Under the pieces are notes generated by a model. It saw only the letters and a list, made by a program, of their open reading frames with translations. It did no database searches and was not told the origin of the DNA. A DNA stretch of 64,000 nt from Euryodendron excelsum (Eukaryota > Streptophyta > Magnoliopsida > Ericales > Pentaphylacaceae). Positions 23,315 to 35,242 of this stretch are shown piece after piece. A program made the translations under genes and the position numbers. Positions within the stretch are counted from its first letter, which is position 1. Each line of letters opens with the position of its first letter. The DNA lies in assembly GCA_033060915.1 (NCBI GenBank), contig CM065399.1, positions 11,538,501 through 11,602,500 on the forward strand, in the 5' to 3' direction.

Positions 23315-25305
23315 TGTTGACTCAAGGTTGATCCCCATGTTAATTTTGATGATAACCAAACCTTATGTTATTTTACTAATGTATTTACTTAGTGTGTAGA
23401 TTAATAAAGTTTATAATTTAGACTTAAAGTCAAATTATAAGTCTAATACATGTCAAAGTGAATGCACAACAAGCTCAAGATCAAGTAATGAATTCTAAGA
23501 GCTATGCAATGAACCAAATAGAGCATTGACGTCTATTTCTACTTTAAACAAATGATTTACATTCGAAGAGATTGAAGGTGTTCAAATAAGGCTTTCATCA
23601 AGCATGCATAGACTCAATGAAGTTGTCTTGCACTCAGAATGATAGAAGACTTCATCAGAGTATGCAAAAGATAGTTGAAGATAATCTAATTATGAAAATA
23701 TTGAAAATACTCAAAAGAAGATTTCATCAAATGTGCAAAAGGTCAAATTCAAGAAAGTGTGATTGGAAGTTGCTTAAGAACGAAATTCACATTGATTGCC
23801 TAATTTCTACATGGAATCCAAGTGAAAAATTCTTCTAAGAAATAAAGAATCAATGAAGACAATGTGTATGAAAAAATTTAATCAAGCTTACAAAAATCTC
23901 ATTGAAGTGATTTTAAAGAAGAAAGAAGAATTGCTAGCAAAGAGAAGAAATCGGCAATAAAGTATTGTAAAGCTCTACATAATAGAGGAAGCTTGACATT
24001 GAAAGAGATTGTTCTATAATGAAAGAGGAAGCTTTGCAAACAAAAATAAAGAGATCAAAGTTGATTTAATGAAGCCCTGATAGTTCGAAAGTCAAGAAGA
24101 GTTGAATATCAAATGATTGATTCAATCCAAATTGAATAAAAGTTATCTCTGATGAGTTAAAGGGTTTTGATTGATCATCATACCCCAAAGAGAAGACTCC
24201 TTGAAGATCTTATACTATTGCTAAGATGAACTAGATCATTATAAGTCAGAAAGCAGATTTCTGGGCAATTAGCCGACTCATGGAAATGAAGAGTCACCTC
24301 ATGAAGACAGACGCAAATGACTTGAAAACAAAATGTGCAATGAGCCGACTCATGAAGACAGAAGCAAAAAACCTGAAGATCAATGATCAATGAGCTAATC
24401 CTTTGAATATAAAGAATAGACTCGTGATGACGGAAGCAAGATTTTTGTACAAAGAGCCAACTCATAAAATTGAAGAGTCGCCTCATGAAGGCAGAAGCAA
24501 AAAGACGTGAAGACAGAATAATCAATGAGCCGACTCATTAATATAAAGAGTAGACTCATGCAGACAATGGACAATATCTGGGAAATGCAGAACTAGAAGA
24601 GTTGACTCTTTAAGCCTAGAGTCGACTCCTAGGATATAACGGCTAGTTTTTCTAACGTTATAATGGACTGGACGTGCATTAAATGAACCTCAACAACCTC
24701 CAACAGATGAAATCAATACAGGGGTTTATATACAAGCTTCCAGCTGCATTTATAATAAGAAGAGAGACAAGAAACAAGAATCTACTGACTGATCAACTGA
24801 AATTCCTGAACATTCCTCCTGTCTTCACTTTGTGAGCTTTGATTTTATAATCTACTCTTGTTAGAGAGTTTGTGAGTTACTTGTATATCTTTATATACTT
24901 GTAAGTGAGAGTTTGAGAGTTCTCTTGAGAAAGAAAAACTCTTGTAAGTTTGAGTGGAGCTTGGACAAAACCACTTGGTGGCTGAAGAACTTGGGTAGAC
25001 GTTCTTGTATATAGTGAGCTGAGCAGTTGGTCAATTAGCACCCATTTGTAATTGGAGATTACATAGTAGAGGAAGCCTTTAAGGGGATCTTGGGGTGAGG
25101 ACGTAGACCACGGATTGTGGTTGAACCTCGGTAAATCTTTGTGTTATTTCTATTGCTCTATTTTCTTCTCTTCTGCTGATTACATTGCTTTTCATATAGA
25201 TTGATCACTGTTGCATTGTTTAGATTAATTTTAATTATTCTTAATTGTTATTAATCTTTAAAAATTCCAATTCACCCCCCTCTTGGGTTGCCTTTTAGGC
25301 CAACA
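23315..25305 (+). mobile_element. Solo Ty1/copia-type LTR, 1991 bp, in LTR B1
   Basis: Begins TGTTGACTCAAGG, ends TTAGGCCAACA, and has the AATTCACCCCCCTCTTGGG motif near its 3' end that is common in long plant copia LTRs. Target duplication GGATG is perfect (23310-23314 and 25306-25310). A TTTATATACAAGC promoter-like box lies near 24725 and supports plus orientation. No reading frame of a retrotransposon is present, so it is a solo LTR. The SIRE/Maximus group is possible because of the length, but not shown. Confidence 0.88.
24250..24660 (+). repeat. GAGCCGACTCATGAAGACAG minisatellite in the copia LTR
   Basis: Five or more diverged copies of a unit of about 65-70 bp around (G)AGCCGACTCATGAAGACAGA, some changed to GAGTAGACTC or GAGTCGACTC. 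They sit just upstream of the putative TATA box, so they may be promoter repeats. Confidence 0.7.
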
Positions 25306-25362
25306 GGATGAACTTACCATCTCGAGGAGTTTATACTTTTTCACAGGACGTGCCATCATACC

Positions 25363-28300
25363 TATAAGCACCCCAGTTTTGCCTACTCAGCAATCTCTAG
25401 TCTTACTGGAATCACACTCAAATCGACACAGGCACATTCAAGTCAAAACTAGGTTTTCATACTCAATCCAGTCAATTAGTCACTTTGCAGGCCCGTCAGG
25501 CCCAACAGAGGCAAAATAACCAAAATACCCTTAAGGCATTACTCGGTCCAATTCTAGTTAGCACATCTTCCTAGAGACAGTAAGTCTTTATTTCTACCTC
25601 AATTCCAATTGCAATTCCAATCCAGACTAATAAAATTCAATCCAGCATGTCTTTCAAAAAAGTTAATCCCTTAGGCGATAAGTCCATCTAGTCTGGCATG
25701 TTTATCGAGAAAACTCCTCAGAGCGGTAAGTCCCTTCAAACCCGTCGACCGAAACGAAACCCAAGTCCCTGAGATGGTAGAACGGTTCACTTCTGGTGCC
25801 TGCTAGCCCGCCAATGTAAAATGTCTGTTATTCGGCACATCTTTCAAGAAAGTTATTTCCTCAAACGATAAGTCCATCTAGCAGCTTCATGAAATCAGGC
25901 AGTCTCTGGAATGAACGCACACCATCAGAGTGGCGGAAACACTCACAAACAAGTCGACATCAGAATTTACCAACAAACCCCCTATGTCAAAGGATCGAAC
26001 TCGCCTCTTGGCCGTGGCATGTTTACCAAAGGACAGGATGCTTTTGGAAACCAACTCGTCACACACTGTTAGAGTGACAGAAACACTCAAAACTCGGGTC
26101 AATACCAGTACCTACTAGCCCACTTCGGTGAAAAATGACCAAACTACCCATTGGGCTTTTTCAGCAGGCTTCTCAAGAAAGTACCTAAATCCTCAGAGCA
26201 GTAAGTCTACCTTTCCAAGATTATCCTAAGGAAACTTTGAAATGTTCAAATGCCTTTCAGTTGGTTCCGAACTAATTCCGGGACCATCTAGCCAAAATGA
26301 CTATTTTGCCCTTAGGCACCCAATCGCCTCCGGAAACCACACCGACTCTAGGTGTCAAACTGGTAACCTCCCGAGGATGCTTCTAATAGTATTCTCAATC
26401 TTCTAGCACATTTTTGGAACATTCCAAGTCCATCCCGGCATGCCGGGTACAAAATAACCGTTTTGCCCCTAGTGGGCCGGTCGCCTTTTCCAACCACACT
26501 AGCTCTGGATATCAAACCGGCAATCCCTCAGAACATTCTAGATAATGTTTCCAACTTTCAAGCCTTCTTATGGGATGTTCCAAGTCCATTTCGATGGTTT
26601 TTCGATCTAGTTGATCGTTTTGCTCCTAATGGCTCGGTCGACTATTTCAACAATCCTGATATTGTTTTTTAAGCCTATTATCCCCGGGACACTATTTCAA
26701 TGGTTTCTACCTATTTTTGGCCTTTTGGATCATTCCCGGCCTCCCAGAACATTTGTGGACCTTTCAGAGTCATTCCTAGTAGAGCCAAGCCAAAAGTTGC
26801 ATGGTAGTCACTAGTACAGGCGCCCAAATTTTTGCCTTGCATATCAAGGGTCTAAGATACGTTTCTTGCTGTCGTAAAACTTTCCTAAGTGGTTGGCACT
26901 ACTAGTAGTGGCATTAAGCCAAAAATTGGCCTAGCGCCACTTCTAGGTTTTTTGCCTTAGCGCCACTACAACAGGCACCAGGCTATTTTTGTGTCTATAA
27001 ATACAGACCCTCCCCTTGGGTGAAAAGTGTTCGCAAACTCAGTCCAAAAACTCTATTTTTCAAAATACAGAACTCGAATCCTCTCCAAACCCTAATTCCT
27101 CTAAGTCTCTTCAAGCCCTAGCCTTCATACACTTTAACCCTAGCTTATACACACTTCATATACTCATACGCAGGCCTCCAAAGCCTTCATTGAAGACTCA
27201 AGATGCTGCAATTTCAAGGTTCTCAAAGTCTAAGTGAAGCAAAGCAAGAAGAAGACAAGGTAGGCTTGCGATTTATGTTTATGTAACTCTCCCCTCTCTT
27301 CTTCCTCTTAACCCACTTGGATTTTCTTCTATTTTAATCCCCCATCTTCTACCTCCCTTTCTTGCATGCCCAAGAAGAATTGTTGAAGGTCATTGTGTCG
27401 GGGGCTTTCTTCAAATTCAACCCTTGATTATATGGGCTCGGCCCCCTTGATTATGTAGTGAAGCCTAATCTTATATGTTCACAACCCTACTTGCTTTATG
27501 TATGTCATATTCATTCATCCACTCAAAATTATTTTTAAAAGTTGTTTTTAAAGCTTGCATCAAAATATTCTTTCAAAACTTGCATTAAAAATCTTCTTCT
27601 TTTAAACTGGTTTTCACAATCACAATCCTAGAGTGATTCTAGTCATTCCATGGTTAGGGTTGTTTTAGGAAAGTGTTATATTCATTGTGACCATCAAGAT
27701 CCATATTTTGGGTGTAAATCCTAAATTGTTTTTTATCAAAACCACAATCTTAAGATGATTCTAGCTATTCCATGGTTATAATTGTTTTAGGAAAGTGTGA
27801 TATTCAAATGATCATTATGGTCCATATTCCAAATCTGGGTTGTTTTCAAAATCACATTCCTAGAATGATTCTAATATTTTCATGGTTAGAATCATTTTAG
27901 GAAAGTGGGACATTCAAAAGATTTCAAAAGTCCATATTCAAGCCCCTTTCCAAATTGCTTTTCAAACTTATTTTCAAAAACTCTCTTCAAAAATCTACTT
28001 TCTAAAAACTCTGTTTTAAACTTCCTTCCAAAATCTCCCTTCAAAAATTTCTTTCCCAAAGACTCTTTTCAAAAATCTCCTTTTCTTAGAGTCCAAGTCA
28101 AGCCCTAGAATCCATGGTTAGGAAACTCTAATTTCTTCCTTAAAATCACAACTTCCTCTTTTGCTTCAAATCATAGATTTTCAAAACCTCTATTTTCTAT
28201 ATCAAATCATAGGTTTCCAAAACCTCTTTTTTACATCAAATCATAGATTTCCAAAATATTAGATTTTCAAAACTTAACCTTTCCAATTCCATGTCAAATC

Positions 28301-29946
28301 CAACCCTCCAATTTAGGAAACTAAATCCAATCTTCCAATCAAAACTAGTCTCCCAAATTAGGAAACTAAATCAAATCCTCCAATTTTAGAAACCAAATCA
28401 AATCATCTAATTTTTTAAAATAAAATATAATCTTCTACTTTAGGAAATAGTAATCAAATCTTTCTTAATTTAAATATTTCCTAATTCTGACTTTTCCTAA
28501 TTCTAACCTTTCCGAATTTCAAACCTTTCTAAATTTCAATCTTTCCAAATTCTAAAACTTTCTAAATTCTAAATCTGTCCAAATTCAAATCTTTCCTAGA
28601 ATCAATACTTTCCTAATTTGATACTTTCCTAAGTTGAAAACTTTCTTAATTCGAAAACTTTTTTAATTTGGCACTTTCCTAAACCGAACTTTTCTGTTTT
28701 GAGATTTTCCTAAATTCAAAGATACCTACAATTCAATCTTTCATAACTCTAAGTTTTCCTCCCTCAAACCTTTCCTTAATCAAACTTTTCAAGATCAAAT
28801 CAAATTTTTTCTAATCCAATTACATGCTCCAACCTTATGTTACCTCAATTATAGGATACCTAAATCTTAATTCAACCCTAACCCTAAGTTAGGAAGCTTC
28901 ACTTATGGTTTTTCAACTCTTTTTTAAAACTAAGATGGTTTTCAAACTTCTATTCAAATCATGATATTTTCAAAACTCAATTCAATCTTTCCATATCAAG
29001 TCCAAGTTCTTCTTCCAAGTTCAATCTTTCTAAATCAAAATTAATTTCAAAATCCTCAAGTTCTAATTCAAATCAAAGTCAATTCTAAGTTTAATTTCAA
29101 ATCTTTTATTCAAAGTTCAAATCAAACCCTTTTTTAAATCAAACTCTTTTCAAATCAAGCTTTTCAAAAACCTCAAAGTGTCTATTGTTAATTGGACTCT
29201 TGTTCGAACTACGACTGACCTGATTTCCAACAAAGGGATACGTAAGCAACCCTTGTGAGTGCGGTCACAACCTTTTTCAAACCTTCAATTTTCACAATCT
29301 GTTTCAAGTTTTCAATTTCCAAAACCTTCTTTCAAACTTCAAATCTATTTTCAAAATCAAATTATTTTTTTCAAAGTTATTTTCACAATTAAATTCTTTT
29401 CTTGCACTTGCATGTCATGCATCATATCAAGCTTCTTTTTAAAATTCTTTTCAAAGTGGATATAGTTGGACATTAGATAAATGAAGATTCTAAATGAGTG
29501 AACCTAGGGTGAATAGACATGTAGGTATCGCAAGGGCGGGGTAGGGTGATGGCTTAGTGCTTCTTCTCTACACATAACCAACCTCCAAGCTTAGAATCAG
29601 TGTTTTCAAATACCAAAACAAAATTATTTTTCAAAAAGGGCTTAAAACTTTCCAAAGGTTGCCAAACAATCTATTTTCTAAAAACTCTCTCTTAAGGAAG
29701 TTTTCAAAACCTTTTCAAAAACCTTAAGTGTAATCTTCGGATTGTGCTTAGTTTTAAATGACCTAACTCACCATAATCAAGATAGGTGGCAACTCCAAAC
29801 ATTTTCTAAAAGCCCTTATTCAAATCAATTTCAAGTTCAAACCTAGTCGCATTCGTCCTTCTAAGAGGATGAGTTCTAATGAGAGAGTACTGTATTTTTT
29901 TCACTTGTGCGTGTATTCCTCGAGTGCAAAAAATTGGGATGCGACA
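25363..29946 (+). mobile_element. Complete solo LTR, copy A4 (4584 bp), old
   Basis: Starts TATAAGCACCCCAGTTTTGCC (first TG mutated to TA) and ends GGGATGCGACA. Target duplication is ATACC (25358-25362) against ATGCC (29947-29951), one mismatch, consistent with age. TATAAATA at 26996-27003, donor-like AAG|GTAGGC at 27259/27260, G-poor tract about 27900-29160, GGGCGGGGTAGGGTGAT block near 29535. Internal promoter repeats are shorter than in A6 and A7. Confidence 0.88.
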
Positions 29947-30642
29947 ATGCCCATGGGGTAGTTTGGTCATTTTTTACCAAGACGGGCTAGCAGGTGTCGA
30001 TGTTGACCTAAATTTATGGGTGCTTCCGTCACTCCGATGGTTGTGACGAGTTGGTTTCCAAAGGTCTCTCGTTTCTCCAAAAAACGGGCCATGGCCAAGA
30101 AGCGCTTTCAGTCCCCTAACACTAGGGGTTTTAATGGTATCCGTGTCAACCTGATGAGTGTTCTCGTCACTCCAACAGCTTAAAGGTTTGTGAGTGTTTC
30201 CGTTACTCTAACGGTTTGGTGTTGGTTCTAGAGACTGCTTGATCTCGAAAAGTGACCTAATGCTAAGGGGTATAACGAACATTCTACGTTGGTGGGCCAA
30301 CAGGCACCGGAAGTGAACCGCTTAAAGTTTGTGAGTGCTTCCGCCACTCCGATGATGGGATAGGTTGTGAGTGCTTCCGTCACTTTAATGGTATGATAGT
30401 TTGTAAGTGCTTCCATCACTCCGACGGTAGGACATTGGTTCCAGAGATCGCTAAATCTCAAGAAGCTACCTAGAATGCCTAGAGGCATTTTGGTCATCTT
30501 GGCTTCAATCGGGCCCAGAAAGAAACTAATTAACGGGATAGGAGTTTGAAAAATCGATTTGGGCTTTGTAGTGTTGTGACGTGTTTCTGGTAGGCCAGTG
30601 TGGACTGAAGATTGTTAAGCAGGCAAAAATGGAGTGCTTACA

Positions 30643-31145
30643 ACTGACTACAAAAGAGTTTATAACTCGTCCATTCGTCCATGTCTCCATTAGATGACCC
30701 TTAAGGTTAATTTCCTAAATTTAACATACATCGTAGATTTACATGATTACAGATATCAAGTCCGTCTTGATCGTCTGCCAAGCCTTTTTACAATCTTTTA
30801 ACCCTATGTCTTACAATCGATTGTGGTACCATTTTGGATGGTAAAAAATTTATTGAGACATTAAACAAAAAAGAACAAATACAGGATTTTAAGTGATACA
30901 CCCACCAACTGAGCTATATACATCAACCAATATATATATATATATATATATATCTACCAAGGATTTTATTTTATTCACCCACCAATCATATATATATATA
31001 TAACTTGTGTTCGTTCAAATTTTGTACTCTATTAAGTGACGCTTACCTAGCATTCAGCATTCTAGACACTCTTATACTTTTTAAATGCCACGAGACAATT
31101 GGTTAGATAACTATTGAATTTGTTCACTGACTTTTATAAGGTATA
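30643..31145. other. Unique AT-rich DNA with TA microsatellites
   Basis: First non-LTR sequence to the right of the retrotransposon block. Holds a (TA)n run at about 30930-30953 and a shorter one at about 30988-31001, each beside a CACCCACCAA motif. No gene seen. Confidence 0.6.
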
Positions 31146-31558
31146 TCTATTCTAATATATAAAAGGAGAACCCAAATTGGTGTATTTGAAGCTGGGTAAC
31201 GATAGTTATCCTAATAACTCTTATAGTTATTTATAAATTTTAAACTCTGCTTACTCTATTCAGTTGTCAATATTGATAAGATCATTTCTGGTGATTCAGT
31301 CAATACTATCATCTTTGGTGATTCTATCTACCATAATTGAATATTGCACATGCATCTCCTGCGATAATCAAATATTGCACATGCATCTCCTTATTTATAA
31401 ATTTTAAAGTCTGTCTACCCTATTCATTTGCTGACATTGATAAGATCATCTATGGCATTTTAATTTACACTATCATCTCCCGTGATTCTATCTATCACGA
31501 CTACCATCTTCGGTAATAATTCAACATTGTACACGCATTGCGTGTGCCCACCCTCTAA
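31146..31558 (+). mobile_element. Non-autonomous Helitron-like element, 413 bp
   Basis: Starts TCTATTCTAATATATAAAAG after an A and ends CTCTAA before a T, fitting insertion between A and T with a CTRR end. Nine bases before CTAA is a perfect hairpin, ACACGCA-T-TGCGTGT (31531-31545). An internal direct repeat (TATAAATTTTAAA...GATAAGATCAT, near 31231 and 31394) is separated by about 165 bases. There is no helicase coding. The call rests on the ends only. Confidence 0.55.
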
Positions 31559-32326
31559 TATGAGATAAAATACTAGAAAGTTTAGAGTGATAGTAAAATT
31601 GTGCTACAGCCTACAAATAATCTGAGAAGATACGTATTAAATTTATCACTTGACTATAATCTTTTGAATATATCAGGTGACTATAATTAAATAAAGTATC
31701 ATATATATACATATGTATGTCATGGGTTGTACTACAAGTAAAACTATTTAATTTAATCTTATTAGAAAATAAATAAGATACTAAAAGGAAGATATATATT
31801 CATGATATGTGTCTTCTAAATATGCATGGCTATTCAAGTTGATGCAGCTTATGAAAGTGAGTTTTATAAAGAAGAACCTCACCAACCCTTTTTTTTTATA
31901 TTTTATTTGGTCTAGGGTTTTGTGTTTTGTTTAATGGCTTTGGTTGTACACTGTCACTTTGTTTAGTAAAACGTGATCACTTCTTGGGTATTGCATTAGT
32001 TAACATCTAATTGGTCTATATGTATTCATGTGTAAAAAAATACCAATGTGTTAGCCTAGTAGTCAAGACTTGAAGCCTAGGGATCTATTTTCTTTAAAGT
32101 TATAGGTTTAAAATCTCTTAATTGCTATAAATCCTTTGGAACATTAAGAGAGTATCATAATATATGAATTTCCCACAAACTCAAGAAAAATAGTATCCAC
32201 ATCGAGCCCTAAGTCGCAAGAAGAGTAGAAACACATGCCAAACTCTTTTGGTTTGAACCTTCTTGGAAATCCAACAACTAGAGACTATACCTCTCAGCTA
32301 CCTCTCGAACTAAAAGTTCTTTTAGT
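31559..32326. other. AT-rich intergenic DNA
   Basis: No reading frame or repeat structure that I can name. Confidence 0.5.
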
Positions 32327-32335
32327 GAAAAGAAG

Positions 32336-32848
32336 CGTAGTTATCAATCTCGTATCGTACCGGCCAATATCGGGCGGTATGTACCGTACCGGTTATAAAA
32401 TGGTACCAATAAATGTGAGTTCTGTACCAGTCAAAGCACCGACCAATATCGGTTAATACCGGCCGATACCGAATTTATAAGACAATATCGGATTTTATGT
32501 AATTTATTTTTAAATAATTTAATTTTATTATATTTTGATAATAAATATCTATTAGAACTTGTGTTAGACATATACTAGACAATATTATGTCTTTTAAATA
32601 CTTTTAAATATATATTTAGGTTGAATAACATGTTTATGTTATGTTAAAATAATTTAAAGTTGAATAACATTTGTTACGAGTATTGTCAAATTTTGTAAGT
32701 GAATATTTTATAAATAAATATATTTTTTTATAAGTATATAATATTTATAGCAATAAATCTGAGATGATATCTAGTATTGCACTAGTACCGGTACATACAG
32801 TACCAATAGCAAAGACGTTATGCTGACTAATACAGTATTAACAGCCAT
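32336..32848. mobile_element. MITE of a CCGGTAC-rich family, copy 1 (513 bp)
   Basis: Flanked by the 9-bp direct repeat GAAAAGAAG (32327-32335 and 32849-32857). Left end CGTAGTTATCAATCTCGTAT and the reversed right end TGGCTGTTAATACTGTATTA form imperfect inverted ends. The left part is rich in TACCGG/ATACCGA words and the middle is AT-rich. A 9-bp duplication suggests the Mutator superfamily. A second copy lies at 33534-34129. Confidence 0.65.
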
Positions 32849-32929
32849 GAAAAGAAGTCATTTTTTTTCTACTCGCTTGTTTGGATAATTCTTGTGGTTA
32901 GTTTCTACAAATCCAATTTCTCAACTAGT

Positions 32930-33150
32930 TCTCTCTCATAAAGTGTTTGGATAGGTAGTTTAAAAGTCATAAGTCATAAATTATTTTTAAAGACAGCTTT
33001 TTATAAATAAAAAAATTGTGTAAATGCTATAAGTGGCTTTTTAAATCAGAAGTTTAGTAAACAACTTTTTTAAGTGACTTTTTTTTGGGGTGAACCAAAC
33101 AACTTTTTAAAAATAAATTATAAGCTTAAGTCCTAAGCTAACAAAATAAA
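32930..33150. mobile_element. Small MITE-like element with imperfect inverted ends
   Basis: Left AGTGTTTGGATAGG... with AAATTATTTTTAAAG mirrors right ...GGGGTGAACCAAACAAC with CTTTTTAAAAATAAATT. A second, interrupted copy appears at about 34390-34460 and 34880-34985. Superfamily not determined. Confidence 0.4.
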
Positions 33151-33320
33151 TTAGAGAGATTCTACGGATAGTCGCTAACAAAATAAATTAGAGAGATGTT
33201 ATAGACAGCCGCGGCTGTCCGCGACATTAATTAGGTCTCACCATCAGCAAGTGGAGCCCAACTAATGTGACGGATAGCCACTGACTGTGTTGGACAGTCA
33301 CGCCTATCCTTAGCAAAATT
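33137..33320. repeat. Direct repeat and foldback segment
   Basis: GCTAACAAAATAAATTAGAG occurs twice about 30 bases apart (near 33137 and 33167). Next to it CCGCGACATTAATTAGGTCT pairs imperfectly with the reverse complement of AGCCCAACTAATGTGACGG, making a foldback of about 100 bases centred near 33248. It could be a foldback transposon remnant. Confidence 0.4.
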
Positions 33321-33533
33321 TAATAAATTATGTCGAAGCACTCCTTCAGAAATGACTTCCTCAATACTCAGAGAAAAAATAAATTGAACCCCTGCCACCT
33401 TTTTTTAATATCATATGATCAATATTTTTGAGATGCATCATTGTTAAAGAGTTCGTGACAACGTAAATCATTATCATTATTTCTTTACTTTAATGATATT
33501 GTTGATTCAGCGTGTCAACTCTGTGTTAGAAGC

Positions 33534-34129
33534 ATAGTTGTTCATTCGCACCGCACCAACCCATACCGGTTAGTATGCACCGCACTAGCTATAAAACGGT
33601 GCAAAAAAGGGTGAGTTCTGCACAAATTAAGATACCGGGCAGTACCGACAAATACTGCTCCATATCGACTGTACCGAGTAATACAAGTTTGCACCGGGTG
33701 GTACTAAACTGCATCGGATTTTGTGTGAATGTTTTTTTTAAATAATTTGTTTTTATTATAAATTTTTATTATTTTAATAAATAGTAATTATTAGACAAGT
33801 AATATGTTTTTTAAATACTTTTAAATAACTACTTGGGTTGGATTACATGTTTATATTGTGTAAAAATAATTTAGTATTAAATAATACTTTATATGAACAA
33901 TGCGATTACATGTTTATATTGTGTAAAAAAAATTTAGTATTAAATAATACTTTATATGAACAATGCCAAAATTTTGAAAGATAGTATATCATAAATAAAT
34001 ATATAGTTTTATATGTATAAAATATTAATAGCGATAAACCTGATACAGTGTCCAGTAATATATCGGTACTGGTACATACCGTACCAATAGTAAAAACGGT
34101 GCGTCGGCCGGTGCGATATTAACAACTAT
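33534..34129. mobile_element. MITE of the same CCGGTAC-rich family, copy 2 (596 bp)
   Basis: Ends ATAGTTGTT and AACAACTAT are perfect inverted 9-mers, extended by ATTCGCACCGC against ATATCGCACCGG. Flanks TTAGAAG and TTTGAAG are a decayed duplication. Internally it carries an almost perfect 63-bp tandem duplication (33841-33903 and 33904-33966), absent from copy 1. Confidence 0.65.
33841..33966. repeat. 63-bp tandem duplication inside MITE copy 2
   Basis: GATTACATGTTTATATTG... ends AACAATGC and repeats immediately with about one base changed. The near identity shows the duplication is much younger than the MITE insertion. Confidence 0.85.
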
Positions 34130-34138
34130 AATTTGAAG

Positions 34139-35242
34139 ACCTTAATTACAAGTCAATTAAGTCTACATTGACATATTCATGCTAACTCTCATGTAGTAAA
34201 AAAACCCAAAACCACAAAAGAAGAATTACTGAGTTTTCAATAGTAATTTTTATTAAAGTATGACCTGTATTGTTTTATTATAATAAGAACTAAAATAATA
34301 AGATTTTTTTAAAAATTAAGTGTCACATGTCACAATTCAATGTACGAATGACTATCAAAAAATTCATACCAACTGAACAGCTTAAATTCTACAAGCTATA
34401 AGTTATTTTTAAAAATAATTTTTCTAAATGACTTTTTATAAATTAAAAAAATGCTATTCTTCTAACAAATCTTTACAGAAAACTTTTTCTACTAGGATGA
34501 TGTGGCAGTAGTATTATTATAATTAAGAACCATCATGAAAAGTGATTTATTTTAAAATAAACTACTCTTATCCAACCATGATAAATGGTGTATGAATTTT
34601 TATTACCCTTCATAAAAACTAAAGGGTGTGCTATTCAAGAGTATTTTTCTTCTCTCAAATCATTATTAAAAATTTCATCAGAGTTGCAAGGAAAAAAAAT
34701 TGACATAGAGTCCAAAAATTTTAATTGAATAATTGAAACATTTAGAAATAACTACGTACAGAAGTTAGATGCCCTTGCAGTTAATAAGGAGCAGTTATAT
34801 TAAGAAACAGTTTTTGGCATTACCCAACTTCAAACACATCTATTGAGATCTATTGAGGTGCTCAGTTTATATATTAAAATAGATTTGTAAAATTTTGACT
34901 TTTTTAGTAAAAATTTGATAAACAGTGACTTTTTTTTAGGGTGCGCCAAACTTCATTTAAAAATAAGCTATAAACTTAAACATGTCCAAAACACCCCTAA
35001 AAAGTCAATTTGTTACCAACTAAAATTACATAAACAATATCCAAACACCATCCATTACAAATTTGCAGTACGTTATGTCCACCACAAGTACAAACATAAT
35101 ATCAATATTCATACATACATAATATCAATATACATACCACTTCATAACATCATACGTACAGTTATACATACCATTTATCCATCTAGTAGTACTCACTGCA
35201 TACTCGAAACAAAGACACGTTCGTAAGAGTTCTAACTATACC
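34139..35242. other. Intergenic DNA downstream of the DUF1264 gene
   Basis: AT-rich. It includes an interrupted copy of the small MITE of 32930-33150 (parts at about 34390-34460 and 34880-34985). The right part should hold the 3' untranslated region of the gene; I could not place a poly(A) signal with confidence. Confidence 0.45.

Larger units (their letters stand above)
16528..30642 (-). mobile_element. Old related-lineage LTR (B1), split by several later insertions
   Basis: Pieces are 16528-about 18017, 22984-23314, 25311-25362 and 29947-30642. The rightmost piece ends in GTGCTTACA, the reversed TGTAAGCAC start, at 30642. The left piece matches B2 in the same orientation: GTTAACCTAGG repeats (16530-16630), a TAGTGGTTTTGAAAG block, a CATGTAATACATGAACATAG block near 17510, and a GAAGCGACCTCC repeat near 17735. 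The distal 3' part is missing and the TATA-leader section seems deleted near 17640. The other pieces are tandem units of about 150 bp with ATTTTGACC motifs. No target duplication could be assigned. Confidence 0.6.

Noticed and set aside
30890..30925. tRNA-like CCACCAACTGAGCTATA segment
   Set aside because: Only a B-box/D-arm-like word in one place; no cloverleaf could be formed.
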